From: Gordonia tangerina
GTDB taxonomy: Bacteria; Actinomycetota; Actinomycetes; Mycobacteriales; Mycobacteriaceae
Length of the DNA stretch: 64,000 nucleotides
Assembly: GCF_021556435.1 (NCBI RefSeq)
Contig: NZ_JAKGCU010000021.1
Coordinates: forward strand, 28,581-92,580
Direction: 5' to 3'
A program made the position numbers and the translations under genes. Shown here piece by piece: positions 1-9,375 of the stretch (the first letter of the stretch is position 1; the number at the start of each line of letters is the position of its first letter). Under the pieces are notes generated by a model. That model was given only the letters and a program-made list of their open reading frames with translations. It had not been told where the DNA came from and did not search any database.

Positions 1-3000
1 CCGCGAAGCCGCCACATTGATCCGCCGCTGCGACTCGGCCCGGGTCAGCGGCGCGATCGCCGCCGCATCCGATACCACCATCGACAAGAGGATCACGCGT
101 CGTTCGTCGCCCTGGAAGTCCGGTGGGGTTCCCACCCGGATCCGGCGGGAGTTCCATTGCTCGTCGGTCACCACCGCGCGCAGACGTCGGGTGATCTCGT
201 CGACCTGTTTGCTGCCCTGAAGCACAATGACACCGAAATCGGCTGTGTCGTAGGCGGGATCGCCCAGACATCGCGCGAGAGTCTCGGCGATCGCCTCCGC
301 TTCACGCTCATTCACCAGCGCTGCGCCCTGTCCGGTCGCCACCCCGTCGTCGACATGGACCGACCGCAATGGCGGCAACCGGTCGGCACCGAACTGGCGG
401 ACCGGTATCAGCGGCGCCCCAGCGTAGAACTGACGCGAGGAGAACTCGATGATCTCGGGCATCGACCGGAAGTGTTCCCGCAGCCGGATCAGGTGTCCGA
501 ACCGACTGCGCAGCAACGCGAACAGACTGGACCGAGGTGTCAAACCGTCGCGCAGATAGTGCGGGAGGTCGGGCAGCTGGGCGTCGAGCTTGGCAAATGC
601 GTCGTCGAGTGTCGTTCCGATCAGGCCGGTCGGCGCGCATTGCCGGTCGTCGCCGACCACGATCACCCGCGGCGCCAACCAGAGCAGGAACGAGCTGGTG
701 ATGTCTGCCTGGCTGGCCTCGTCGACGATCACCACGTCGAATGCGTCGCGCCGCGGCTCCACCGTCTCCGCGACTTGCGAGATGGACATGATCCACGCCG
801 GCACCGCGCCCTGCGCCTGCTCCATCGCGGCCCGGGCGGCAGCGCGAAACCTGTTGGCGTGCTTACCCGATCCCTTGCCCAGGTTGATCATGTGATCGCG
901 GTAGGACTGCAACGCCTGGACCTCGGCCACCGTCATCCGTTCCAGACACGCCTGCCAAGCCCGGGCCGCGGTGACCCGCACGGTCAGCGCGGCGATGTCC
1001 GCCTCGATCTCATCGAGTTCTGCCTGCAGCCGGGTCTCGAGCGTGGGGTCGCTTCGTTCCTGCACCCAACTCTGCGCCCGCCGCCACGACCAGGCGCCGC
1101 CGATCTCGCGTAGCCGTGTGTGCCACACCGGATCCGCGGCGGTCTCGGCAAAGGTGGCGAAGAACTCCGGCGCTTTGCTGCGCAGGCGGAGCGTCAGCAG
1201 GTCGAGGGTGGTCTGTGCGTCGAGTTCGTCACGGGCGATATTCCATGCGCGCCGGGCGGCCCGGACCTTGTCGGCATCGGCAGTGGCCAATGCCGACAGC
1301 AATGCATCGCCTTCGGGCGATGGTCCCTGTTCGACCTCGGCGGACAGACGATAGGCACAGTCGGCGAGTTCGTGTTCGGCGAGCACCGCATCGTTCGTCG
1401 CGGCGATCGCCCCGGCCTGCAGCGCGACCTCGGTGACGTCGGCGACGCTGCGTGGCCGCGGCCCACCGGGACTGATCGCCTCGAGCTCGCGGATGAGCTG
1501 GTCACGTCCGGCCATCAGTTCCGAGATCCACGCCAACTGACTGTCGAGTCGCACCAGAGTATTGAGCTGCGCCGACCGAGATCCCGAATTGTCGACCGGC
1601 ACATGCAAATCTGCGAGGACCCGCTGCACCTTTCCGACGGCGTCGAGCACCGCGAGATGATCGGCCACCAACTGCATCGCCCGCGCATCGGACGGTTCAC
1701 GACCGTCGACGGTAGCCCGCACACCCGAGTCCTCGACCGCACGCTGCTGAGGCGACCGCAGCAGCCGGCCGCGCCAACGTCCTCCGTTCGCGAGATGTTC
1801 GGCGGCCTCGGCGAACACCGCATCGTCGCCGGGATGCGCCCCGTCGACGACGATGACGTGGCCGCCGATCGCCCGGTCGCGTTCGGCGGCCTCCCCGATG
1901 ACCGGCGACAGTCCGATGACCCGCGACCAGAGATGAGCCGCGTGTCCGGCCAGCAGGCGGTCGGCCATGTCGACCATCGTCGGCGGGAAGGCGGCGACCT
2001 CGCCCGCGGCGACGGCGAGTCGCTCGCACACCTCCTTGATCCGCACCAGCCGAGCACTGTCGACATCGGCCAGGATCGACAGCAACGAGCCGCTGCCGAC
2101 CATCGGTTCACTCGGGCGTTGCGCTATCCGCGCACAGATGTCGTCGAGCACCGACGGCTCGGGCAGATGGTCGGACAGATCCGGGAGTCGCTGCCCCAGA
2201 CGCGACACAGCGCCCACCGCGGGGTCGACGAGCAACTCGCGAAGTGCCTCGAACTCTTCGGCATCCAGCGGTGGTGTCGCGCCCTCGACCGGCCCCGGCA
2301 ACCAGTCGTAGCGCGACGCATCCGACATGCACTGTCGTACCACTTCGGCGGGGGTGCCCCGATAATCGCCGGCAACCCATTCATGCACCTCGGTCTCGGA
2401 TTCCCGAGCGACCCAGAGCTCGCGGAGCACGCGCTCACGACGGCGGACCGCTTGATCTCGCTTGCCCAGCTGATCGGTGATCTCCGCCGCGACCACCCGG
2501 GGCTGGTGTCGTGATTTGCGGTCGGCGATCGACTCGACGCTGGACGAGGTGGCCTCGAAATCGTCGGCGCCGACGTCGGCGATCGACACGGTGAGATCCC
2601 GTAATTCGGCTGGCAGCATGGCGCGCAGCACATGCAGCGCGTGCGCCTTTTCGCTGGTCACGAGCACACGCTGGCCCTTGGCGAGCAATGCCGCCGTCAG
2701 ATTGGCGATGGTGTGCGTCTTGCCGGTGCCGGGCGGCCCCTCCACCACCACTCCACTGTCGAGTCCGAGCTGGGCCAGCACGTCGCGTTGCTCGACGTTG
2801 GCGGGCAGCGGATACAGGGCATCACGAACCAGGTCCTCGGGCGACAGCGCGCCGGTGGCGTCAAGCGCGGCGACCCGTTCGGGCGCCTCGATGGGCGCGA
2901 CGAGTTGGGCCAATCCCACCGGCAGCTCGTCCGGGGAGTTGCGCAGTTCGTCGAGGATGGCGTCATAGAAGTCGAGCACGGCAGCGACACCGCGGTTGCG

Positions 3001-3660
3001 CAGCACCAACGCCGGACGCAGGTCGGTACTCAGGGTGAGCGTGTCGCCGTCGACCGCGATCTGGTGTGTCCAGGTGTCAACGGCATCACCGACCCGCGCA
3101 CCGACCGGGCTGGGAAGTTCGGTCAGCTTGGCACGCGCCTTCAGCGCACCGGACAGGTCGATACCCTCGACGGTCGCCAGCAGTGCGGCGTCGTGGACGA
3201 CGGGCGCCGACCCGGTGCCGAGTGCGACCCGCACAACACCGGTGGCGGCGTCGCGTTCGGCGACGACCTGCTGGGTGAGGAGATGTTCACGCAGTCGCCG
3301 AGCACCGACCTCGGTCGGGCCGTCGGACTCGTGCCGATCGTCGACGTCGGATACCGACACCAGCACGTTGGCCAGCACCAGCTCCAGGTTCTCCGGGTTG
3401 TCGCGAAGTGTGGCGAGGATGCGCTCGATATCGGCGTGGGCAGGATTGTCCGGCGCGATCTCGCAGACCGTCTGACCGGACACGGCACCCGCGCGCACCG
3501 CCACCGGCGTGGATTTTCCGACCCACAACACATCCGGATGGTCATCGACATCGGTGACGGCCTCGAATCGGGCCCGGACGAGTTCGCGCAGGTAGCCGAG
3601 AAGCCGCCGGACCTGATCGGTCCGTTTCGCCTCCTGCGTGTCGGTCCCCTCGTCCGCCAT
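1..3660 (-). CDS. SF1 (DNA2/NAM7-like) AAA-domain helicase, 3' end cut by window edge
   Basis: A single open minus-strand frame of 1220 codons starts at ATG 3660 behind AGGAGG and is still open at base 1. The N-terminal ~300 residues are not recognised. Walker A GPPGTGKT is at about residues 308-315, Walker B VDEAS at about 979-983, followed by a GDDRQC motif III, LREHFRSMPEI (motif IV), VGTPPDFQGDE (motif V) and RRINVAASR (motif VI) at the very edge. This motif set is that of superfamily 1B helicases related to DNA2/NAM7/Upf1. The long helical insert between Walker A and B is rich in Glu, Arg and Leu. The role is probably nucleic-acid unwinding in repair or RNA metabolism; the substrate cannot be told. 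It is transcribed away from the rhodanese gene. The C-terminus lies outside the window. Confidence 0.85.
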   Translation of the reverse strand, partial: MADEGTDTQEAKRTDQVRRLLGYLRELVRARFEAVTDVDDHPDVLWVGKSTPVAVRAGAVSGQTVCEIAPDNPAHADIERILATLRDNPENLELVLANVLVSVSDVDDRHESDGPTEVGARRLREHLLTQQVVAERDAATGVVRVALGTGSAPVVHDAALLATVEGIDLSGALKARAKLTELPSPVGARVGDAVDTWTHQIAVDGDTLTLSTDLRPALVLRNRGVAAVLDFYDAILDELRNSPDELPVGLAQLVAPIEAPERVAALDATGALSPEDLVRDALYPLPANVEQRDVLAQLGLDSGVVVEGPPGTGKTHTIANLTAALLAKGQRVLVTSEKAHALHVLRAMLPAELRDLTVSIADVGADDFEATSSSVESIADRKSRHQPRVVAAEITDQLGKRDQAVRRRERVLRELWVARESETEVHEWVAGDYRGTPAEVVRQCMSDASRYDWLPGPVEGATPPLDAEEFEALRELLVDPAVGAVSRLGQRLPDLSDHLPEPSVLDDICARIAQRPSEPMVGSGSLLSILADVDSARLVRIKEVCERLAVAAGEVAAFPPTMVDMADRLLAGHAAHLWSRVIGLSPVIGEAAERDRAIGGHVIVVDGAHPGDDAVFAEAAEHLANGGRWRGRLLRSPQQRAVEDSGVRATVDGREPSDARAMQLVADHLAVLDAVGKVQRVLADLHVPVDNSGSRSAQLNTLVRLDSQLAWISELMAGRDQLIRELEAISPGGPRPRSVADVTEVALQAGAIAATNDAVLAEHELADCAYRLSAEVEQGPSPEGDALLSALATADADKVRAARRAWNIARDELDAQTTLDLLTLRLRSKAPEFFATFAETAADPVWHTRLREIGGAWSWRRAQSWVQERSDPTLETRLQAELDEIEADIAALTVRVTAARAWQACLERMTVAEVQALQSYRDHMINLGKGSGKHANRFRAAARAAMEQAQGAVPAWIMSISQVAETVEPRRDAFDVVIVDEASQADITSSFLLWLAPRVIVVGDDRQCAPTGLIGTTLDDAFAKLDAQLPDLPHYLRDGLTPRSSLFALLRSRFGHLIRLREHFRSMPEIIEFSSRQFYAGAPLIPVRQFGADRLPPLRSVHVDDGVATGQGAALVNEREAEAIAETLARCLGDPAYDTADFGVIVLQGSKQVDEITRRLRAVVTDEQWNSRRIRVGTPPDFQGDERRVILLSMVVSDAAAIAPLTRAESQRRINVAASR

Positions 3661-3769
3661 GGTTGCTCGATCCCTCCTCGGTGCGCCGGGTCCGGCGTCG
3701 TCGGCTGGATTCACGGGCGTGGATACCTGCAGAACGCTACCAAGTCAGGCCCGTGGAGAGGGATGTCGG

Positions 3770-4102
3770 CTATGTCGGCAGTTCGGACCGCAGAGCGCGG
3801 AAACCGCCATCGATGTAGCGGACATTGGTGTAGCCGAGGCCGGCGATCTCTTCGGCGATCACCGGTGCCTGCGAGCTGACCGAGACCACGGCGATCTCTG
3901 TGTCGGGATTGCGTACCACGGGGAACGTGCCGGAGGGCGTGGGCGTGAACCGCTCGCGGACGTCGGCCGGATCCACCACCACCGCCCCGGGAAGGCTGCC
4001 CTGGTGGCGCATGATCTGCGGTCGGGCATCCACGAGCACCGCGTGCTCGTGCTCGCAGTGTTCGCGCGCGTCGGCTGCTGTAATCGAATTCACCACTGAC
4101 AC
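3770..4102 (-). CDS. Rhodanese-like domain protein lacking the catalytic cysteine
   Basis: This is a single-domain protein of about 110 residues with the rhodanese fold pattern VLVDARP near the start, GSLPGAVVVD (the GxIPGA element) and GYTNVRYIDGGF at the end. In active sulfurtransferases a Cys begins the active-site loop (CxxGxR). Here the loop reads VSVSSQAPVIA, with no Cys, so persulfide transfer by the usual route is unlikely and a regulatory or binding role is more plausible. I chose GTG 4102, preceded by GGTGA, over the upstream TTG 4177, which lies inside a GGGAGGGG run. It stands alone between the helicase and the DEAD-box gene. Family assignment is firm; function is unknown. Confidence 0.7.
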   Translation of the reverse strand: MSVVNSITAADAREHCEHEHAVLVDARPQIMRHQGSLPGAVVVDPADVRERFTPTPSGTFPVVRNPDTEIAVVSVSSQAPVIAEEIAGLGYTNVRYIDGGFRALRSELPT

Positions 4103-4254
4103 TGGTGACTCACCGTTCCTATGTGTATCGCGTTGTCGAATAGCGGGACCGTTCAGGAATGAACGAACCCCTCCCAAAAGGTTACGGATTTATCTCGATC
4201 CGGCAAGTTCGATACCACGCGTCACCGAATTCTCAGTGACTCCAAGGCATTCCC

Positions 4255-6039
4255 TCAGTTACGTCCGCGACCTGCGATGTGGCGGGTTCCGCGTTTGCCC
4301 CAGCTCTCGTTGCGCTTGGGGTGGCCGTCACGCCCCTGGCCGCCGCGCTGGCCTCCCTGCGCACGTTTGGCACCGCCCCGCGTGCGAGGTGGCCCGTAGT
4401 CACGACGGATGTCGATGGGATTCTTGCCGATCTTGGTGTGCCGCAGCGACGCCAACGTCTCGTTGTCGAGATTCTCCGGCAGCTCCACCAACGAGAAGTC
4501 GTCGCGGATGCTGATGTTGCCGAAGTCGCCGCGGGTCAGACCACCTTCGTTGGCGATGGCGCCGACAATCGACCCAGGCGAGACCTTGTGCCTGCGGCCC
4601 ACCGCGATGCGATAGGTCGCGAACTGACCACCGGAACCACGCGGTGCACGCTCCCGGCGCTCCGGCCGCTGACCCTCGGGAGGATCCGGGGCCATCAGGA
4701 ACCCGCCGTCACGCGTCTCCAGTGCCAATGCGGCTGCCACATCGGCCATCGCGACGTCGTGTTCGCCGGCGTAGTCCTCCACCAACTTGCGGAACAGGTC
4801 CAGATGATCTGAAGAGAGGTTCTCGGTGATCGAGTCGGCAAACTTCGCCACCCGCTGCGCATTGACGTCCTCCACACTCGGCAACCCGATCTCGGTGAGC
4901 GTGGAACGCGTGGCCCGCTCGATGGCACGCAACAGGTGCCTTTCGCGCGGCGAGACGAACAGCAGGGCGTTGCCGGAGCGGCCGGCTCGACCGGTACGGC
5001 CGATCCGATGCACGTAGGACTCGGTGTCGTGGGGGATGTCGTAGTTCACCACATGCGAGATCCGGTCGACGTCGAGTCCACGCGCGGCCACATCGGTGGC
5101 CACCAGGATGTCGATCGTGCCGCCCTTGAGCTGATTGATGGTGCGCTCGCGTTGTGCCTGCACCATGTCACCGTTGATGGCGACCGCCGAGAATCCGCGC
5201 GCACGCAGCTTTTCCGCAAGCTCTTCGGTGGCCGACTTCGTGCGGACGAACACGATCATCGCGTCGAACGTCTCGACCTCGAGGAATCGCGTCAACGCGT
5301 CCAGTTTGCGCTGGTGAGAGACCTGCAGATATCGCTGGGTGATGTTCTGGGCCGTCGCAGTCCGCGCCTTGACGGTGATTTCCTGCGGGTCGTTCAGGTA
5401 GCGCTGCGCCAGCCGACGGATGGCGCTGGGCATGGTGGCCGAGAACAGCGCCACCTGCTTGTCGTCGGGCGTCTCGGCCAGGATGCGCTCCACGTCCTCG
5501 GCGAAACCCATGGTCAGCATCTCATCGGCCTCGTCGAGAACCAAGAAGTCGAGCTCGGAGATGTCGAGGGTGCCCTTGTCGAGGTGATCGATCACACGAC
5601 CGGGTGTGCCCACGATGACCTGTGCCCCCCGCCGTAACCCGGCCAGCTGGACGCCGTAGCTCTGCCCCCCGTAGATCGGCAGTACCCGCACCTCGGGGAG
5701 ATGCGCGGAATAGCGACCGAAGGCCTCCGCAACCTGCAACGCGAGCTCACGCGTTGGCGCGAGGACCAAGGCCTGCGGCCGGCGCGCGGATGTATCGAGC
5801 CGCGACAGGATCGGGATGGCGAAGGCCGCGGTCTTGCCGGTGCCCGTCTGCGCCAGGCCCACCACGTCGCGACCGCTCATCAGCGGCGGGATCGTGGCCG
5901 CCTGGATCGGCGAGGGAGTTTCGTAGCCGACGTCGACGATCGCCTGCCGGACCTTCGGCGCGATGTCGAGGTCGTCGAATGAGACGTCGCCGCCCGGTGC
6001 GTCGCCGCTCGCCGCGTCCTCGTTGCCACTCATGCGCAT
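4255..6039 (-). CDS. deaD: DEAD-box ATP-dependent RNA helicase (DeaD/CsdA type)
   Basis: The 594-residue protein contains the full DEAD-box series: Q-motif region SFDDLDIAP...PSPIQ (about 20-46), Walker A AQTGTGKT (63-70), PTREL, VGTPGR, the DEAD box in VLDEADEML, FSATMP, and HRIGRTGRAGR. It is followed by a DbpA-type RNA-binding domain (YRIAVGRRHKVSPGSIVGAI...) and a basic Gly/Arg-rich tail ending GRGRN. This layout matches DeaD/CsdA proteins that remodel rRNA during ribosome assembly, notably in the cold. The start is ATG 6039; a second ATG two codons in (6033) has better spacing to AGGA and is an alternative. It is monocistronic, with about 225 bp to the divergent fadD gene. Confidence 0.93.
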   Translation of the reverse strand: MRMSGNEDAASGDAPGGDVSFDDLDIAPKVRQAIVDVGYETPSPIQAATIPPLMSGRDVVGLAQTGTGKTAAFAIPILSRLDTSARRPQALVLAPTRELALQVAEAFGRYSAHLPEVRVLPIYGGQSYGVQLAGLRRGAQVIVGTPGRVIDHLDKGTLDISELDFLVLDEADEMLTMGFAEDVERILAETPDDKQVALFSATMPSAIRRLAQRYLNDPQEITVKARTATAQNITQRYLQVSHQRKLDALTRFLEVETFDAMIVFVRTKSATEELAEKLRARGFSAVAINGDMVQAQRERTINQLKGGTIDILVATDVAARGLDVDRISHVVNYDIPHDTESYVHRIGRTGRAGRSGNALLFVSPRERHLLRAIERATRSTLTEIGLPSVEDVNAQRVAKFADSITENLSSDHLDLFRKLVEDYAGEHDVAMADVAAALALETRDGGFLMAPDPPEGQRPERRERAPRGSGGQFATYRIAVGRRHKVSPGSIVGAIANEGGLTRGDFGNISIRDDFSLVELPENLDNETLASLRHTKIGKNPIDIRRDYGPPRTRGGAKRAQGGQRGGQGRDGHPKRNESWGKRGTRHIAGRGRN

Positions 6040-6265
6040 CCAGTCCTGTTCACGCTGACAACTCTAGTGGTCCGAGGCCCCACGAGAGGAATCCTCGGCA
6101 ACGCGGCCGCCAAGCCTGTGATCGGCGATACGCCCTACGGTCACCGTTCTGTGATGGTCGCCACGGATACTGGTACCGTCAGTCCCACTCAACAGAAGTT
6201 GACGTGTCGTCGCGGAACTCACGGATGTCCGTTATGACCGGTAATGTGCGCGTAGGGGAGCCGCC

Positions 6266-8050
6266 ATGCAGCAGTACACCACTCCGACCGACCTCACCAT
6301 CGAGGACAAGGCGACCACGATCGACAGCATTCTCCGCTATCGGGCGGAGCGGCCGACGATGCCGCTGCTGAAGAGACGGTCGGGAAACCAATGGATCAAC
6401 GTCACGGCGAAGCAATTCGCCGACGAGGTCGACGCCGTGGCCAAGGGGCTCATCGCCTCGGGCGTCAAGTCCGGTGACCGCGTGGCGATCCTCTCCTCGA
6501 CACGGTTCGAGTGGACGGTTCTCGACTACGCCATCTGGCGGGCCGGTGCCACGACGGTAGCTATCTACGAGACCTCGGCACCCGACCAGGTGAAGTGGAT
6601 TCTCGAGGATTCCGGTACCTCACTGCTGTTCGTCGAGGCGCACTCCCATTACACCCGCCACATCCGGGTCATCGAGGAAGCGCCGGAGCTGCGCGAGACG
6701 CTCATCATCGACGATCACGCGTTGGCCACCGTCACAAAGCGCGGGGCCAAGGTCGACACCAGCGAACTCGACACCCGCCACGCCGACGCACTGGCAACCG
6801 ATGCGGCCACCCTTATCTACACGTCGGGCACCACGGGTAAGCCGAAGGGTGTGGTCCTGACCCACGCCAATTTCCTCGCCGAATGCGCAGCCACCCGCGA
6901 TGCCGTCGGCGCCGGCATGGTCGAGGGCAAGTCCACGCTCCTGTTCCTGCCCCTGGCGCACGTATTCGCACGCGTCGTCGCCGTCGGGTGCATCGAGAAC
7001 GGGGTGATCCTCGGACACACCAACGACATCCCGAACCTCATCGAGGATCTGGGCAAGTTCCAACCGAATTACGTGTTGTCGGTGCCCCGAGTCTTCGAGA
7101 AGGTCTACAACTCCGCCAAACAGAAGGCCTACGACGGCGGAAAGGGCGCGATCTTCGATCGCGCCGCCGACACCGCCATCGAGTACAGCAAGGCCCTGGA
7201 GAACGGCGGGCCCGGTCTGGGCCTGAAACTCAAGCACGCACTGTTCGATCGACTCGTGTACGGAAAGTTGCGCGCCGCGCTCGGCGGCAACTGCGAGGGC
7301 GCCATCTCCGGTGGTGCGCCGCTCGGGGCCCGCCTCGGACACTTCTTCCGCGGTGTCGGAATCCCCGTATACGAGGGCTACGGATTGTCGGAGACGACTG
7401 CGGCCGTCACCGCGAACAATGAGGAACATCAGCGCGTCGGCTCGGTCGGTCGACCGATCCCGGGCGTCTCGGTGGCCATCGCCGACGATGGCGAGGTGCT
7501 GCTGAAGGGCCCGGTCGTGTTCGGCGGCTACTGGAAGAACGAGAAGGCCAGCACCGAGGCGATCGTCGACGGCTGGTTCCACACCGGCGACATCGGCAAA
7601 CTCGATGACGGCTATCTCTTCATCACCGGCCGCAAGAAGGAACTGATCGTCACCGCCGGCGGCAAGAACGTCTCGCCGGCACAACTGGAGGACACCATCC
7701 GCGCCCATCCCATGGTCAGTCAGTGCCTCGTCGTGGGTGACAACAAGCCGTTCATCGCGGCGCTGATCACCATCGACCCGGAGGCGGCACCGGGGTGGCT
7801 GGAGCGCCACGACCTGCCTGCGGACACCTCGATGTCGGATCTCGCGACCAACGAGACGCTGCGGGCCGAAATTGACGAAGCCGTGACGAGTGCCAACACC
7901 ACGGTGTCCAACGCCGAGGCAATCAAGAAGTTCGCCATTCTGGAGGGTGACTTCACGATCGAGTCCGGTGAACTGACGCCCACGATGAAGCTCAAGCGCA
8001 ACGTGATCCACGACGCGCACAAGGCGGCCATCGCCGACCTGTACACCTGA
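6266..8050 (+). CDS. Long-chain fatty acid-CoA ligase (FadD15-like)
   Basis: The 594-residue AMP-forming acyl-CoA synthetase carries the P-loop-like signature YTSGTTGKPKGVVLTH (about 188-203), the YGLSETTA motif, and the C-terminal hinge region GYLFITGRKKELIVTAGGKNVSP. The opening residues (QQYTTPTDLTIEDKAT) and length match the actinobacterial FadD15 group. It activates fatty acids to acyl-CoA through an acyl-adenylate for degradation or lipid assembly. ATG 6266 follows AGGGGAG at good spacing. It is a single gene ending in a strong hairpin terminator and starts divergently from the DEAD-box helicase. The family is certain; chain-length preference is inferred from family resemblance. Confidence 0.92.
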   Translation: MQQYTTPTDLTIEDKATTIDSILRYRAERPTMPLLKRRSGNQWINVTAKQFADEVDAVAKGLIASGVKSGDRVAILSSTRFEWTVLDYAIWRAGATTVAIYETSAPDQVKWILEDSGTSLLFVEAHSHYTRHIRVIEEAPELRETLIIDDHALATVTKRGAKVDTSELDTRHADALATDAATLIYTSGTTGKPKGVVLTHANFLAECAATRDAVGAGMVEGKSTLLFLPLAHVFARVVAVGCIENGVILGHTNDIPNLIEDLGKFQPNYVLSVPRVFEKVYNSAKQKAYDGGKGAIFDRAADTAIEYSKALENGGPGLGLKLKHALFDRLVYGKLRAALGGNCEGAISGGAPLGARLGHFFRGVGIPVYEGYGLSETTAAVTANNEEHQRVGSVGRPIPGVSVAIADDGEVLLKGPVVFGGYWKNEKASTEAIVDGWFHTGDIGKLDDGYLFITGRKKELIVTAGGKNVSPAQLEDTIRAHPMVSQCLVVGDNKPFIAALITIDPEAAPGWLERHDLPADTSMSDLATNETLRAEIDEAVTSANTTVSNAEAIKKFAILEGDFTIESGELTPTMKLKRNVIHDAHKAAIADLYT

Positions 8051-8066
8051 TCGGATAGCCGACGCG

Positions 8067-8109
8067 ACGCCCGGCTTCCCGCCACTGACACAAGGCGGGA
8101 GCCGGGCGT
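8067..8109 (+). terminator. Rho-independent-type hairpin after the acyl-CoA synthetase gene
   Basis: A 16-17 bp GC-rich inverted repeat (left arm ACGCCCGGCTTCCCGCC, right arm with one bulge) begins 16 bp after the stop codon and is followed by TGTCGTCG rather than a long T run, as is common in high-GC actinobacteria. Confidence 0.75.
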
Positions 8110-8176
8110 TGTCGTCGCCGACATCACTGTCGCGCGATGACGAGTTCCGACGTGAGCGGCGGTATTCTCACTCGCG

Positions 8177-9337
8177 ATGAATCGAGATCTCGCCATCGAC
8201 GCGACGCGGGGGCTCGCGATCTGGAGCATGATCTCGCTGCATTTCGCCGCCGGCACGCGTATCGCCGCGCCCACCCACATCTACCCGTACGTCGACGGGA
8301 TGTCGGCGTTCGTCCTGTTGTCCGGCCTCGTTCTGGGCCTGGTCTATCGGCGGTGGATCGAGCGGCACTCGTTGGGTTTCGCCTACCGACGACTCGCGCG
8401 TCGGATCGTGGTGCTCTATCTGTGTCAGCTGACGATCGCGCTCACTGCGGTCGCTGCGGGGATGGCGGGTCATCGATGGCTCACCCTGCTGTTGCCGGTC
8501 GATGATTGGTGGCACGGGCTGGAGCTCGCGATCACCATGCGGTACCTGCCCAGCGGCGGCAACATCCTGCTGCTGTACATGCTGCTGATGGCGTCGGCCT
8601 ACCTGCTGTTCCCACTGCTGATGCGCAACCGGTGGCAACTCATCCTCGCGGGTTCGGTGCTCGCATACGCCATCTCGCTGGTGTGGTCACCGCACTGGTT
8701 CTACGTCACCTCGTTCACGGCCGGACACCGGATCCAGAACTGGGCGGCCTGGCAGATCATGTTCGTCCCGGCGGTCGTCGTCGGCTGGAAGTGGCGCGAG
8801 TGGGATGTTGCCGGTTTCGTCGACCGCCATCTGGCACCGATCATCGTGGTGGCCGTGGGGTTCGCCCTCGTTCTCCATCTCGGCGTGGATGCCGGACCAT
8901 GGATCAGGTTCGAACCCACGCTCGCCGACAAACTCGACTTCCGCCCTGCCCGCGCCGTCGGCGCATGGCTGGCGGTACCGGCGGTCTACGGCATCTTCCG
9001 CCTCCTGCTGCGCCACTGGCACCGGGACTGGGTACGCCCACTGGTGATGACCGGCACGCGCAGTCTGGATTCGTATGTCCTGCAGGCGCTCGCGCTGGTG
9101 GTTCTGCCCATCCACATAGCCCACCGGCCGTGGAACACCGCCACCTCGCTGTGCGTCGTGGTTCTGGTGTTCGGGTTGTGTTGGGCCTGGGCGGAGTTCC
9201 GCCAGGAATTCGGTATCGACAAGCTCCACCGGCTACCGATGGTGGTTCGTGATCGCCTGTGGGCAGCCCGAAAACCGACAGCGCCCATTCAGATTCCGGA
9301 GCCGAGCTCGCCCGCGACTGTCACCCCTGACCACTGA
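8177..9337 (+). CDS. OpgC-domain integral membrane protein (acyltransferase-3-like)
   Basis: This is a polytopic membrane protein of 386 residues with about 10 predicted hydrophobic helices. It begins with MNRDLAIDATRGLAIWSMISLHF, the N-terminal R/D-x-x-RGL...H pattern of the OpgC/acyltransferase-3 superfamily, and has a Pro-rich polar C-terminal tail. OpgC-type proteins transfer acyl groups such as succinyl to periplasmic glycans; in actinobacteria the acceptor is usually unknown. A conserved His follows the RGL motif in the first helix (SLHF). It is preceded by the fadD terminator, so it probably has its own promoter, and converges with the methyltransferase gene. The fold family is reasonably sure; the substrate is not known. 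Confidence 0.8.
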   Translation: MNRDLAIDATRGLAIWSMISLHFAAGTRIAAPTHIYPYVDGMSAFVLLSGLVLGLVYRRWIERHSLGFAYRRLARRIVVLYLCQLTIALTAVAAGMAGHRWLTLLLPVDDWWHGLELAITMRYLPSGGNILLLYMLLMASAYLLFPLLMRNRWQLILAGSVLAYAISLVWSPHWFYVTSFTAGHRIQNWAAWQIMFVPAVVVGWKWREWDVAGFVDRHLAPIIVVAVGFALVLHLGVDAGPWIRFEPTLADKLDFRPARAVGAWLAVPAVYGIFRLLLRHWHRDWVRPLVMTGTRSLDSYVLQALALVVLPIHIAHRPWNTATSLCVVVLVFGLCWAWAEFRQEFGIDKLHRLPMVVRDRLWAARKPTAPIQIPEPSSPATVTPDH

Positions 9338-9375
9338 GGAGCGAGCCTGCGAGCGTCACGAAGGGCGTGGTCGAC

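Noticed and set aside
157..3879. Three long plus-strand frames (157-1113, 1120-2514, 2632-3879)
   Set aside because: They are Arg/His-rich antisense shadows of the minus-strand helicase, which has complete conserved motifs over the same bases.
6620..8020. 466-codon minus-strand frame opposite the acyl-CoA synthetase
   Set aside because: No recognisable motifs, and the opposite strand carries an intact FadD protein.
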